Assembly: GCA_036388295.1 (NCBI GenBank)
Contig: DASVSC010000187.1
Coordinates: forward strand, 1-33,794
DNA from: RYN-431 sp036388295
GTDB taxonomy: Bacteria; Planctomycetota; Phycisphaerae; Tepidisphaerales; Tepidisphaeraceae
DNA length: 33,794 nt
Reading direction: 5' to 3'
Part shown: one piece after another, positions 16,121 to 23,002 of the stretch
Layout: each line of letters starts with the position of its first letter
Position numbering within the stretch: the stretch's first letter is position 1
Made by a program: the position numbers and the translations under genes
The notes under the pieces: generated by a model
Told to the model about the DNA's origin: nothing
What the model saw: the letters and a program-made list of their open reading frames with translations, nothing else
Database searches by the model: none

Positions 16121-16687
16121 AACAAATCACAGAAAATCTGGTTATCCCTGCTCGGCCTCGGCCTCGGCGCGTTGGGCTTGGACAACATGCTCGGCGGTGA
16201 AACGACGACCGCCATCACGGCCGAGGTTAACGCTTCAGCCGAGCGCATGACGCCGGCCGATAAATTATCGGGCGAGGCGCGTATTTCCGACGCCGTGACG
16301 GCGGTGTTCAATGGAAAACTTGCCCGCCGGCTGGACGCGCTGGCCAAGTCGAACCCGATGCCGCCGGCCGTGCGTGACGCGTTCGCGCCACCCCATGTCG
16401 CGGCGGTCGCGGTCGCCGAGACGCCGCGTGTGGTGTGGACCGACCGCGCCCCGAAGTTCAAAGCGTCTCATGAGTTACAGGCGATTGTGGAAACCGCCCA
16501 CAGCGGCCAGGCGATGGTCGACGGGCGATTGCTGGCAATCGGGCAGTCGCTGGACGGGTTCAAGCTGGAGTCGGTGGGGCGGCTCCGTGCCGTGTTCAGT
16601 GACGGCGTGACACGCGCGGAACTAGTGCTGAAGGGGACCACGTTATCGGGTGCCGAGTCGCACGCTTCCATACGGTTATCCGATTAA
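16112..16687 (+). CDS. PilP/GspC-like periplasmic connector
   Basis: The 191-residue product has one N-terminal membrane segment (about 9-25, WLSLLGLGLGALGLDNML), a flexible middle and a C-terminal beta domain near 120-185. The pattern AMVDGRLLAIGQSLDGFKLESV resembles the homology-region domain of GspC and PilP (xxVDGxxxxxGxxxxGxxVxxI). That domain contacts the secretin N-terminus and links the inner and outer membrane parts. The start is uncertain: ATG 16112 is preferred since MKVNKSQK gives a clean basic N-terminus, and ATG 16091 would add seven residues. Both lie within the inverted repeat at 16084-16120. It ends the platform gene block before the pilin genes. Confidence 0.65.
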   Translation: MKVNKSQKIWLSLLGLGLGALGLDNMLGGETTTAITAEVNASAERMTPADKLSGEARISDAVTAVFNGKLARRLDALAKSNPMPPAVRDAFAPPHVAAVAVAETPRVVWTDRAPKFKASHELQAIVETAHSGQAMVDGRLLAIGQSLDGFKLESVGRLRAVFSDGVTRAELVLKGTTLSGAESHASIRLSD

Positions 16688-16776
16688 CCTTAATCAAGCA
16701 CTTCACTTTCGTGGTCGATAGCAGTTCTGTAAGCGTCAATGCGACGCACATTAGTATCTCAAACGGGTAGGGTGAC

Positions 16777-17262
16777 ATGAAAAAGAACAGTAAGGTACGC
16801 AGCGGTTTCAGTCTGATCGAATTGGTCATTGTCGTGGTGATCATCGCGATCATCGCCGCCATCGCGGTGCCGAAGATGAGCCGCGGTGCGGCCGGTGCGA
16901 ACGACTCGGCCACGATGCAGAACCTGTCGCAGATGCGCAGCGCGATCGACTTGTTCGCCGCGGAGCACGGCGGCACGTATCCGAGCATCACACCGGCGAC
17001 GTTCAAGGACCAGCTGACCACCTACACGGACATCAGCGGCGGCACGTCGGCGACCAAGACGGCAACCCACATTTACGGCCCGTACTTGAAATCAATCCCG
17101 ACACTGCCCGTTGGGACGAACAAGGGCTTGACGACCGTGACCAGCAGCGGCACGGCGCCCGGCACGGGCAACTTCGCCTGGTTCTACGACGGCTCAACGG
17201 TGTGGGTGAATAACCCGTCGACCGACGTCGACGCCAAGGGCACGGCGTACAACACCTACTAA
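16777..17262 (+). CDS. GspG-like major pilin/pseudopilin
   Basis: The 161-residue prepilin has a ten-residue leader (MKKNSKVRSG) and a cleavage site G|FSLIE with the conserved Glu at +5. A long hydrophobic helix follows (about 11-40). The C-terminal part, with YPS, a DQLTTYTDISG segment and IYGPYLKSIP, resembles GspG-type major pseudopilins. It is the first pilin-type gene after the platform genes, separated by 89 bases that may hold its own promoter. A perfect 18-bp hairpin follows directly, so its message probably ends or is stabilised there. That fits the high amount expected of the main filament subunit. A prepilin peptidase is required but is not in the window. Confidence 0.9.
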   Translation: MKKNSKVRSGFSLIELVIVVVIIAIIAAIAVPKMSRGAAGANDSATMQNLSQMRSAIDLFAAEHGGTYPSITPATFKDQLTTYTDISGGTSATKTATHIYGPYLKSIPTLPVGTNKGLTTVTSSGTAPGTGNFAWFYDGSTVWVNNPSTDVDAKGTAYNTY

Positions 17263-17270
17263 TCAATCCC

Positions 17271-17316
17271 CGAACACCGACGGCCCGTTCCCTAACGGAC
17301 GGGCCGTCGGTGTTCG
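17271..17316 (+). terminator. 18-bp perfect hairpin terminator after the major pilin gene
   Basis: CGAACACCGACGGCCCGT at 17271-17288 pairs without mismatch with 17299-17316 around a ten-base loop. It begins eight bases after the pilin stop. Only a short GTTT follows, so termination may be partial or the stem may mainly protect the pilin mRNA 3' end. Either would yield more major pilin than the minor pilins encoded downstream. Confidence 0.85.
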
Positions 17317-17341
17317 CTGCGTTTCAGCCGGGGTACCGATG

Positions 17342-17803
17342 ATGGCCCGCGTTTCACGTTCGACCGCCTTCAGCCTGGTCGAACTGGTGACAATGCTGGC
17401 CATCCTCGGCGTGCTGTCCGCCATCGCGTTGCCGCGGTACGCCAGTTCGCTGGCGCTGTATCGCGCCCAGGCGGCGGCGGCACGGATCGCGGCCGACCTG
17501 GACCTGGCCCGATCGCAGGGCCGCATTTCCAGCGTCGGCCAAAGCGTCGTTTTCAACGTGGCCACGAACAGCTATGGCCTTCCCGGCGTTGCGGGCCTCA
17601 CGGGCCAACCGACGCCGTATACGGTGACGCTCTCGGCCGATCCGTATAGCGCGACGCTGGTGTCGACCACGTTCACGGCCGGGATGCTGACCTTCGACCG
17701 CTACGGCCAAGCGTCGGCGGGCGGGACGATCGTGGTGCGGTCCGGGGTCTATACGAAATCCATCACCGTCGACGCCAACACCGGCCAGGCCGCTATGCAA
17801 TGA
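17342..17803 (+). CDS. GspH-like minor pseudopilin
   Basis: The 153-residue protein has a nine-residue leader, then FSLVELVTMLAILGVLSAIALP, a standard type IV pilin N-terminal helix. A segment beginning RIAADLDLARSQGRISSVGQ and a beta-rich domain resemble GspH/FimT. The residue before the cleavage point is Ala (STA|FSLVE) rather than the usual Gly, while the Glu at +5 is kept. Ala at this position is tolerated by some prepilin peptidases. An ATG three bases upstream (17339) is equally possible. The stop overlaps the next start (ATGA at 17800-17803). GspH-type proteins sit at or near the pseudopilus tip. Confidence 0.82.
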   Translation: MARVSRSTAFSLVELVTMLAILGVLSAIALPRYASSLALYRAQAAAARIAADLDLARSQGRISSVGQSVVFNVATNSYGLPGVAGLTGQPTPYTVTLSADPYSATLVSTTFTAGMLTFDRYGQASAGGTIVVRSGVYTKSITVDANTGQAAMQ

Positions 17804-18762
17804 CTTATGCCATGAGCCGCACGCTTCCCATCCTGGTCCGACGCCCGCCCGACGGCTTTACGCTCGTGGAGATGGTCATGAGCCTGACCATCCTGTCGGT
17901 GTTGCTGCTGGCCTGCGGGTCGATTGTCGGCATGGCCACGCGGGCGACCGGCGACACCGCCACGCGCAACGTGACCCAACTCAAAGCGGCGGACGCGGTC
18001 GGCCAGATCACGGACGACCTGAACGTCGCATTGAACTTCACCCAACGCACGTCAACGGCCGTCACCTTCACGGTGCCGGACCGCCTGAGCGTCGGTACGC
18101 CGCAAGTCGTCTCGTACCAATGGTCTGGCACGCCCGGCGACCCGCTCACGCGACAGTTCAACGGCGGCACGGCGGCGACGGTGCTGTCGGGCGTGCAAAG
18201 CCTGAACCTGTCGTTCGTCTCCCGCCTGATGGGCCCGGAGCCCGATCCGGTGGAACAGGACATTGCTTCCCACGCGACGGTCAGCGGCTCGCTGAACGAC
18301 TTTAAACTCGAAGACAAACACGGCGCGTCACAGTATTTCCGCCCGAGCCTACCGCTCGGCACGACCGCCTACACCCTCACGCGGGTTCGCATGCGCCTGA
18401 AATCCGAAGGCGCGCCCGACGGCGTGATTACTGTCAGCATCCGACTGCCCGACGCGGCGTACCGTCCGACCGGCGTGACGCTGGCCCAGGCCACGCTGCA
18501 TGAGTCTGCCCTGAGCGGCGATTACGAATGGGTCGATGTTCCGATCAGCGGCTTGGCGAACTTAAACCCAATGCAAGGCTTGTGCATCGTTCTGGAAAAC
18601 GCGGCCGGCACGAAGGATACGTGCAAGATCGAGACCGACGAGTCGGCGTCCGGTGTCATGTCGACCGCATATTGGTCGAAGACCACCAACAGCGGGACGT
18701 CTTGGTCGGCCGGCACGACCACTATCTGCGCCCGCTTTACTGTTCTCGGCACCGTGCCATGA
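17800..18762 (+). CDS. GspJ-like minor pseudopilin with an extra C-terminal beta-sandwich domain
   Basis: The 320-residue protein starts with a prepilin site DG|FTLVE at residues 18-24 and a hydrophobic helix. An early part (about 55-145) resembles GspJ/PulJ minor pseudopilins. From about 160 to 290 there is an additional domain with TAYTLTRVRMRLKSEG, YEWVDVPISGL and LCIVLENAAG. This looks like a jelly-roll 'choice-of-anchor' type surface module rather than a pilin part. GspJ proteins are usually around 200 residues, so the extra length is real. The start overlaps the preceding stop. It would sit at the filament tip, where an extra binding domain could meet a substrate. The exact domain family is uncertain. 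Confidence 0.75.
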   Translation: MTYAMSRTLPILVRRPPDGFTLVEMVMSLTILSVLLLACGSIVGMATRATGDTATRNVTQLKAADAVGQITDDLNVALNFTQRTSTAVTFTVPDRLSVGTPQVVSYQWSGTPGDPLTRQFNGGTAATVLSGVQSLNLSFVSRLMGPEPDPVEQDIASHATVSGSLNDFKLEDKHGASQYFRPSLPLGTTAYTLTRVRMRLKSEGAPDGVITVSIRLPDAAYRPTGVTLAQATLHESALSGDYEWVDVPISGLANLNPMQGLCIVLENAAGTKDTCKIETDESASGVMSTAYWSKTTNSGTSWSAGTTTICARFTVLGTVP

Positions 18763-18769
18763 GTGGAAC

Positions 18770-19390
18770 ATGATCCGGACACGTCCGCACTCAAACGCTC
18801 GCGGTTTCACCCTCGTCGAGGCGACCGTATCGGTCGTCATCGTCGGGGTGCTGTTGGTCGCGTCGACAGCTACTTTCGGGTCGCTCGCGCGAGCGCGGTT
18901 CTCGCAGGCGGAAAGCCGAATGGCTTACCTGCTGGCCCAGCGGTTGATGGCCGAGATCATGCAGTGCTACTTCCAGCAGCCGGGCGCGACGCCCGTTTTC
19001 GGCCCGGCCGCCGGTATGACCCGCTCTACCTTCGATTACGTCGACGCTTATCACGGCTACGCCGCCAGCCCGCCGCTGTCAGCCAGCGGCACGGCGCTGA
19101 CCGACTACGCAGGCTGGTCGGAGCAGGTCAGTGTCAGCTATGTCGACGTGGCCAACCCGGCGAATGCGGCAGCGGCCTCGACGCTGAAAAAGATCGTGGT
19201 GACGATCACCGCGCCATCAAAAAAGACGTACACCCTGACCGGCCTGCGGTCGAAGTTCGGCGTTTACGAAGACGTGCCGCGGGCTCAGACCACTTACGTC
19301 ACGGGCGTGGCGGTGTCGCTTCAGGCCGCTTCGCCCGCCAAAACGGTGTACGGCGGCGCTCACCCGCTCAACGTGGCGACTTCGCAATGA
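18770..19390 (+). CDS. GspI-like minor pseudopilin
   Basis: The 206-residue protein has a 12-residue leader MIRTRPHSNARG, the site G|FTLVEATVSVVIVGVLLVAS and a helix reading RMAYLLAQRLMAEIM. The last segment (A-x-L-A-x-x-x-x-E-I-like) is characteristic of GspI/PilV minor pseudopilins. It begins seven bases after the GspJ-like gene. Its stop overlaps the following gene start (ATGA at 19387-19390). In type II secretion, GspI and GspJ join GspK to prime the tip complex, which matches the gene order here. The C-terminal domain is longer than in classical GspI and was not otherwise identified. Confidence 0.78.
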   Translation: MIRTRPHSNARGFTLVEATVSVVIVGVLLVASTATFGSLARARFSQAESRMAYLLAQRLMAEIMQCYFQQPGATPVFGPAAGMTRSTFDYVDAYHGYAASPPLSASGTALTDYAGWSEQVSVSYVDVANPANAAAASTLKKIVVTITAPSKKTYTLTGLRSKFGVYEDVPRAQTTYVTGVAVSLQAASPAKTVYGGAHPLNVATSQ

Positions 19391-20700
19391 CGCGGGTTCG
19401 ATCACACAGCCTCGGTCGTACGCCGTGCCGTTTATCGCGGCGTGGATCGGCGTACGTGTTTGTGCTGGGCATAACGCTCATCGTCACGGTGCTCGGCATG
19501 GGCGCGCTGACGCTGTCCCGCGTTTCCGGCAAAACGATCGGTCTTGGCAACGACTGGGAACAGGCCGGCACGCTCGCCTTTTCCGCGACCGAGCACGCCG
19601 TCTCCCACATCAACGCGGCCGCGGCGGCATCGCCCATGACATGGCGGGCCGCGTTCGTCAGTCGGCAGACCGCGTTCACCCAAACCGTCGGCCGCGGGAC
19701 GTTCAGCTGGGCGCTCAAGGACGAAACCGACGGCAATCTGGCGGCCGACTATCTCCGCGTGATCCGCATTTATGGGATCGGCACTGTCGGCAGCGTCACG
19801 CGCGTCTACAGCGTTCAGATCATGCCCGGCGGCTCGCCTCTGGACGTTCTTCGCACCGCACTCCATTCGACCGGCGCGGTCAAGCTCGGCGGCTCGACGC
19901 AGTCCACGAGCGGACCGATCTCCAGTGCCGGAAACATTGCGCTATCAGGATCCGTCAGGAGCAGCTTGGAGGCGATGTCCGTCTCCGGCAGCGCGAGCGG
20001 TCTCGGGAGCGTGACCACGCCCGCGCCTGCGAAGCGGATGCCGTCTGCAAGCGTCTTCGATAGTTTGATGGAAGAGGCGACAGCCATCAGCTACGCGTCG
20101 CTGAGCGGCGGAAAAATGCAAAAGCGCCTGCTCTCGGCAACGGCCAATCCGTACGGTGCTGCGAACGCCAAGGGGATTTACAGCATCTCTTTGGCAGGCA
20201 ATGAGTCGCTGACGATCACCAACTGCCGGATCGTCGGCACGCTGCTGATCAAGGGTGCGAACAAGAACACGATCAAGTTCGACGGGCCGATCGCCTGGGA
20301 GGCCGGACCGGCGGGTCTGCCGATCGTCATCATCTCCGCAAAGGCTGCGGACATTTCATTCTCCGGGAATCCGAAATGGCTGACCGAGAATGACATCGGC
20401 GTGAACTTAAATCCTGCGGGCACGCCCTATGACGGGTCCACGGACTCGGATAAGTCCGATAGTTATCCGCCTTACTACGGCGGCATCATTCACGTCACTA
20501 CCGCCTCGACCAATTCGTTTATTTTCAAAGACAACGCGTATGTCACAGGCACGGTCATCGCCGCCTGCCCGGTCGAAACCACCGGCACGGCCACATTCGG
20601 CCAAGACAGCGCGGCGTACGCCGACCCGCCCTTCGGCTACGCGGTCGGCGACGCCATGACGCTCGTGCCCGGCACTTGGCGGTGGGACACGCTGCCTTGA
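19387..20700 (+). CDS. PilX/GspK-like pilus tip protein with a beta-helical middle part
   Basis: The 437-residue protein starts with a basic segment and GSAYVFVLGITLIVTVLGMG, the N-terminal membrane helix of PilX/GspK-like proteins. These often lack a clear FTLxE site. The region 150-220 is Ser/Gly-rich with short repeated turns (STGAVKLGGSTQ, ISSAGNIALSG), suggesting a beta-helix or polymer-forming module. The C-terminal half, with FDGPIAWEAG and SNSFIFKDNAYVTGTVI-like segments, is also beta-rich. It ends the pilin block with a coupled start. GspK-type proteins cap the pseudopilus. This one is much longer than PilX (about 200 residues), so it may carry an adhesive or structural surface domain. 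Its true family is uncertain. Confidence 0.65.
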   Translation: MTRVRSHSLGRTPCRLSRRGSAYVFVLGITLIVTVLGMGALTLSRVSGKTIGLGNDWEQAGTLAFSATEHAVSHINAAAAASPMTWRAAFVSRQTAFTQTVGRGTFSWALKDETDGNLAADYLRVIRIYGIGTVGSVTRVYSVQIMPGGSPLDVLRTALHSTGAVKLGGSTQSTSGPISSAGNIALSGSVRSSLEAMSVSGSASGLGSVTTPAPAKRMPSASVFDSLMEEATAISYASLSGGKMQKRLLSATANPYGAANAKGIYSISLAGNESLTITNCRIVGTLLIKGANKNTIKFDGPIAWEAGPAGLPIVIISAKAADISFSGNPKWLTENDIGVNLNPAGTPYDGSTDSDKSDSYPPYYGGIIHVTTASTNSFIFKDNAYVTGTVIAACPVETTGTATFGQDSAAYADPPFGYAVGDAMTLVPGTWRWDTLP

Positions 20701-20725
20701 ATCCGCCGCACTTGAATCCGCCGCA
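20696..20725. repeat. 15-bp perfect tandem duplication over a stop codon
   Basis: CTTGAATCCGCCGCA occurs twice in direct succession, at 20696-20710 and 20711-20725. The first copy contains the TGA stop of the PilX/GspK-like gene, and the second carries the same TGA in frame. It looks like a replication-slippage event and should not change the protein. Confidence 0.9.
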
Positions 20726-20805
20726 TTCGTATTATTGCGGCACCGCATTCGGCCGATGAAAGGGAGCAGGACGAGCACGACGCGCTAACTCCTGTGGAGA
20801 CCTAC

Positions 20806-21201
20806 ATGGCTGCCCGGACCCTAATCATCGCCGACGACGAACCGCACCTGGTTCACATTGTGGCATACAGTCTCAAGAAGGCCGGCATCCACGTCGAAGT
20901 CGCCAGCAATGGTTTGGAATGCTTCGAGTTGGCCTGCAAGCTGGGGCCGGACCTGATCGTCTCGGACTATCAGATGCCCGTGCTCGACGGCCTGCAGTCG
21001 TGCATCCGCCTGAAGAACGACCCCCGCACCAGCCACATCCCGGTGATCATGCTGACCGCCCGCGGCCACCGTCTTTCGGCCGAAGAATTAGCCCGCACGA
21101 ACATCCAGGGCGTGCTGCCCAAACCGTTTAGCGCGCGTCAACTGCTGGCGAAAATGGAAGAAGTGCTGGCCAAGCGTGTGGCCGGAGGAATCGCCGCGTG
21201 A
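20806..21201 (+). CDS. single-domain response regulator
   Basis: This is a 131-residue receiver domain. D10-D11, phospho-acceptor D54 (in IVSDYQMPVLDG), T68-region residues in VIMLTARG and a Lys in LPKPFS give a complete active site. There is no DNA-binding or enzymatic output domain. GGAG lies seven bases before the ATG; an in-frame GTG at 20794 would add four residues. The stop overlaps the GTG start of the HD-GYP gene, so the two are translated together. It may be the phosphorylation target of the operon's histidine kinase (8691-10517) or a PilG/PilH-like regulator, and it may control the phosphodiesterase by direct contact. The pairing is inferred from coupling only. Confidence 0.9.
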   Translation: MAARTLIIADDEPHLVHIVAYSLKKAGIHVEVASNGLECFELACKLGPDLIVSDYQMPVLDGLQSCIRLKNDPRTSHIPVIMLTARGHRLSAEELARTNIQGVLPKPFSARQLLAKMEEVLAKRVAGGIAA

Positions 21202-22655
21202 ATGACGTCTTGGCCGATCTCGCGCCCGCACCCCGGCATCTTGAGTTGACCCGCCGCGCCGAGGCGCTGCAGGTGCCTTGCTGGTGTTTGGACGCCGAGC
21301 AGAACGTCACGGCATCCTCCTTGTCTGCCGAAGGGGCGACCGATCCGAACCTCCTCACAACCGTTACCCGCGCCGCCCGCGCCGGCTGGGTTCGTCAGGA
21401 CGTCACGCACGTCGGCTTGGTCAACGGCGTCGACCTGCTGGTGTTGCCCGATGCACATGGCGTTGTCGTCGCCGACCTGGCCGCGTCCGTGTTGCCGCGC
21501 GAACAGTTGATCGCGATCCTCACGCAATATCACACTGACCTCCTGCGCGCCGCCAAAGACGCCGAGGCCATCGAGGGCTTCAGTGAACAGCTGTCGCAGT
21601 CGTACGAGCAGGTCAACCTCATCTTCCGCATGGCCAAGCTGCTGACCAGCAGCGGCGACCCGCGCCAAGTCGTGCAGACGATGTGCGAAGAACTCCGCGA
21701 CACGCTGCACTACGGGTGGCTGTCAATGATGTTCGCCAAAGGCGACGCGGTGCTTCCGTCACTGCGTGACGCGGCGCTGCACAGCGGCCGCTTGCCGTGC
21801 AGCGAGGCCGAAATGGTTGACAAAGCGCTGACGCTGAATCCGACCGAGTCGGGTCGCGTCATTCTGCCAGCCCAGAATGAATTGGCCGCGCTCAGCGGCT
21901 CAGAACTGTTAGCCGAGCGGGTGATGCACGACGGCACGCCCATCGGCATTCTGGTCGCGGGCAATCGCGAGGGCGACGACCCGGACGTGACGAGCAATGA
22001 ACTGCAATTAGTTGAGGCCGCCGCCGGCTTTTTCGAACTGTTCCACGAAAACGCCTTCCGTTTCGCCCAGCAGCGCCAGCAGTTCCTCGGCACGCTGCAC
22101 GCGCTGTCGGCCGCCGTCGACGCGAAAGACCCGTACACGCACGGCCACTCCGCCCGCGTCGGCCTGCTGGCGTCGCAACTGGCAGAAAAGCTCAGCTTCG
22201 CCGCCGACCAGGTCGAGATGATCCGGGTCGCCGGCCTGCTGCACGACATCGGCAAGATCGGCGTGCCCGAAGCCGTGCTGCGCAAACCCGCGAAGCTGGA
22301 CGATGCCGAGTTCGCCCTGATCCAGCAGCACCCGGAGATCGGCTACCACATTCTGAAGGACTTGCCTTCGCTCAGCTTCCACCTGCCGGGCGTGCTGCAC
22401 CATCACGAGCGCTGGGACGGCCGCGGCTACCCGCACAAACTCGCGGGCGAGCAGATCCCGGTGATCGCCCGCATGTTGGCGTTCGCCGACACCTTCGACG
22501 CCATGAGCTCCAGCCGTTCCTACCGCCACGGCATGGAACGCTCACGCGTCTTGGCCGAAATCCGAAAGTCCGGCGGCACACAGTTCGACCCGGCCATGGT
22601 CGAGCCGTTCCTGTCGCTCGATTTCACGAAATTCGACCGAATGCTGGCCGCCTAA
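21198..22655 (+). CDS. GAF and HD-GYP domain protein, probable c-di-GMP phosphodiesterase
   Basis: The 485-residue protein has a poorly conserved N-terminal part, a short helical linker (about 110-140), a GAF-like domain (about 140-290) and an HD-GYP domain (about 300-475). Catalytic motifs are intact: HGHSARV (315-321), LLHDIGKIG (347-355, with H349-D350), QQHPEIG and HHERWDGRGYP (401-411). HD-GYP enzymes degrade cyclic di-GMP, a signal that controls pili, adhesion and, in some systems, the MshEN domain of extension ATPases like the one at 10856. The GTG start overlaps the response regulator stop, with GGAGGA upstream. No membrane segment is seen, so it is cytoplasmic. Confidence 0.92.
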   Translation: MNDVLADLAPAPRHLELTRRAEALQVPCWCLDAEQNVTASSLSAEGATDPNLLTTVTRAARAGWVRQDVTHVGLVNGVDLLVLPDAHGVVVADLAASVLPREQLIAILTQYHTDLLRAAKDAEAIEGFSEQLSQSYEQVNLIFRMAKLLTSSGDPRQVVQTMCEELRDTLHYGWLSMMFAKGDAVLPSLRDAALHSGRLPCSEAEMVDKALTLNPTESGRVILPAQNELAALSGSELLAERVMHDGTPIGILVAGNREGDDPDVTSNELQLVEAAAGFFELFHENAFRFAQQRQQFLGTLHALSAAVDAKDPYTHGHSARVGLLASQLAEKLSFAADQVEMIRVAGLLHDIGKIGVPEAVLRKPAKLDDAEFALIQQHPEIGYHILKDLPSLSFHLPGVLHHHERWDGRGYPHKLAGEQIPVIARMLAFADTFDAMSSSRSYRHGMERSRVLAEIRKSGGTQFDPAMVEPFLSLDFTKFDRMLAA

Positions 22656-22681
22656 ATGGGCTGCCGAAACCGCGTCGCCGG

Positions 22682-22713
22682 GTACCACTGTTTTGGACCC
22701 ATGGCCGTGGTAC
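22682..22713. repeat. GTACCAC/GTGGTAC inverted repeat
   Basis: A 7-bp perfect inverted repeat (22682-22688 with 22707-22713) flanks an 18-base loop containing GGACCCATGGCC. It lies in the 347-base gap after the HD-GYP gene. Its CCAC/GTGG ends recall the hairpins at 5019 and 8565, but the match is only partial. Confidence 0.3.
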
Positions 22714-22735
22714 AGCCGAACCGTCGCATAACCGC

Positions 22736-22837
22736 CTGCAGGCCTACATCGACGCGCTGTTCTCCCACGCATACGACCTGAAAAAGGCGGCCGAGCGCGT
22801 ATCGGAGTTCAAGGACCTGTTCACAAACTTGAACTGA
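22736..22837 (+). pseudogene. coding-like remnant of an unrecognised gene
   Basis: A stretch of 33 codons before a TGA at 22835-22837 reads as a plausible soluble helical C-terminus (LQAYIDALFSHAYDLKKAAE and onward to FTNLN). Of its 33 codons, 29 end in G or C, like genuine genes here. No ATG or GTG start with a ribosome binding site is in frame: upstream the frame stays open to the HD-GYP stop region, but codon use becomes irregular. It is best read as the 3' end of a decayed or truncated gene. The protein family was not recognised. The remaining gap (22838-23002) shows only the start region of the next gene. Confidence 0.4.
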
Positions 22838-23002
22838 ACGGGGCGGCGCTTTCACTTCAGCCTGCACTTCTGTTGGTACTGAAAATCCGGAATACCCTCG
22901 AACGAATCAACACATATATCGCTGATTTTACGCCGTTCGGGTGACGGTCCACAGAAAGCCGCCTACGGTTCGTCTGAGACCGCATTGATCAGAGGAGAAC
23001 CG

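Noticed and set aside
16733..16747. GCGTC/GACGC short inverted repeat before the major pilin gene as an operator
   Set aside because: Only 5 bp per arm, which is expected by chance in sequence of this composition.
22701..22781. Small frame starting ATGGCCGTG in the gap after the HD-GYP gene
   Set aside because: It has 26 codons, no ribosome binding site and odd codon use; the frame read at 22736-22837 has the better coding signal.
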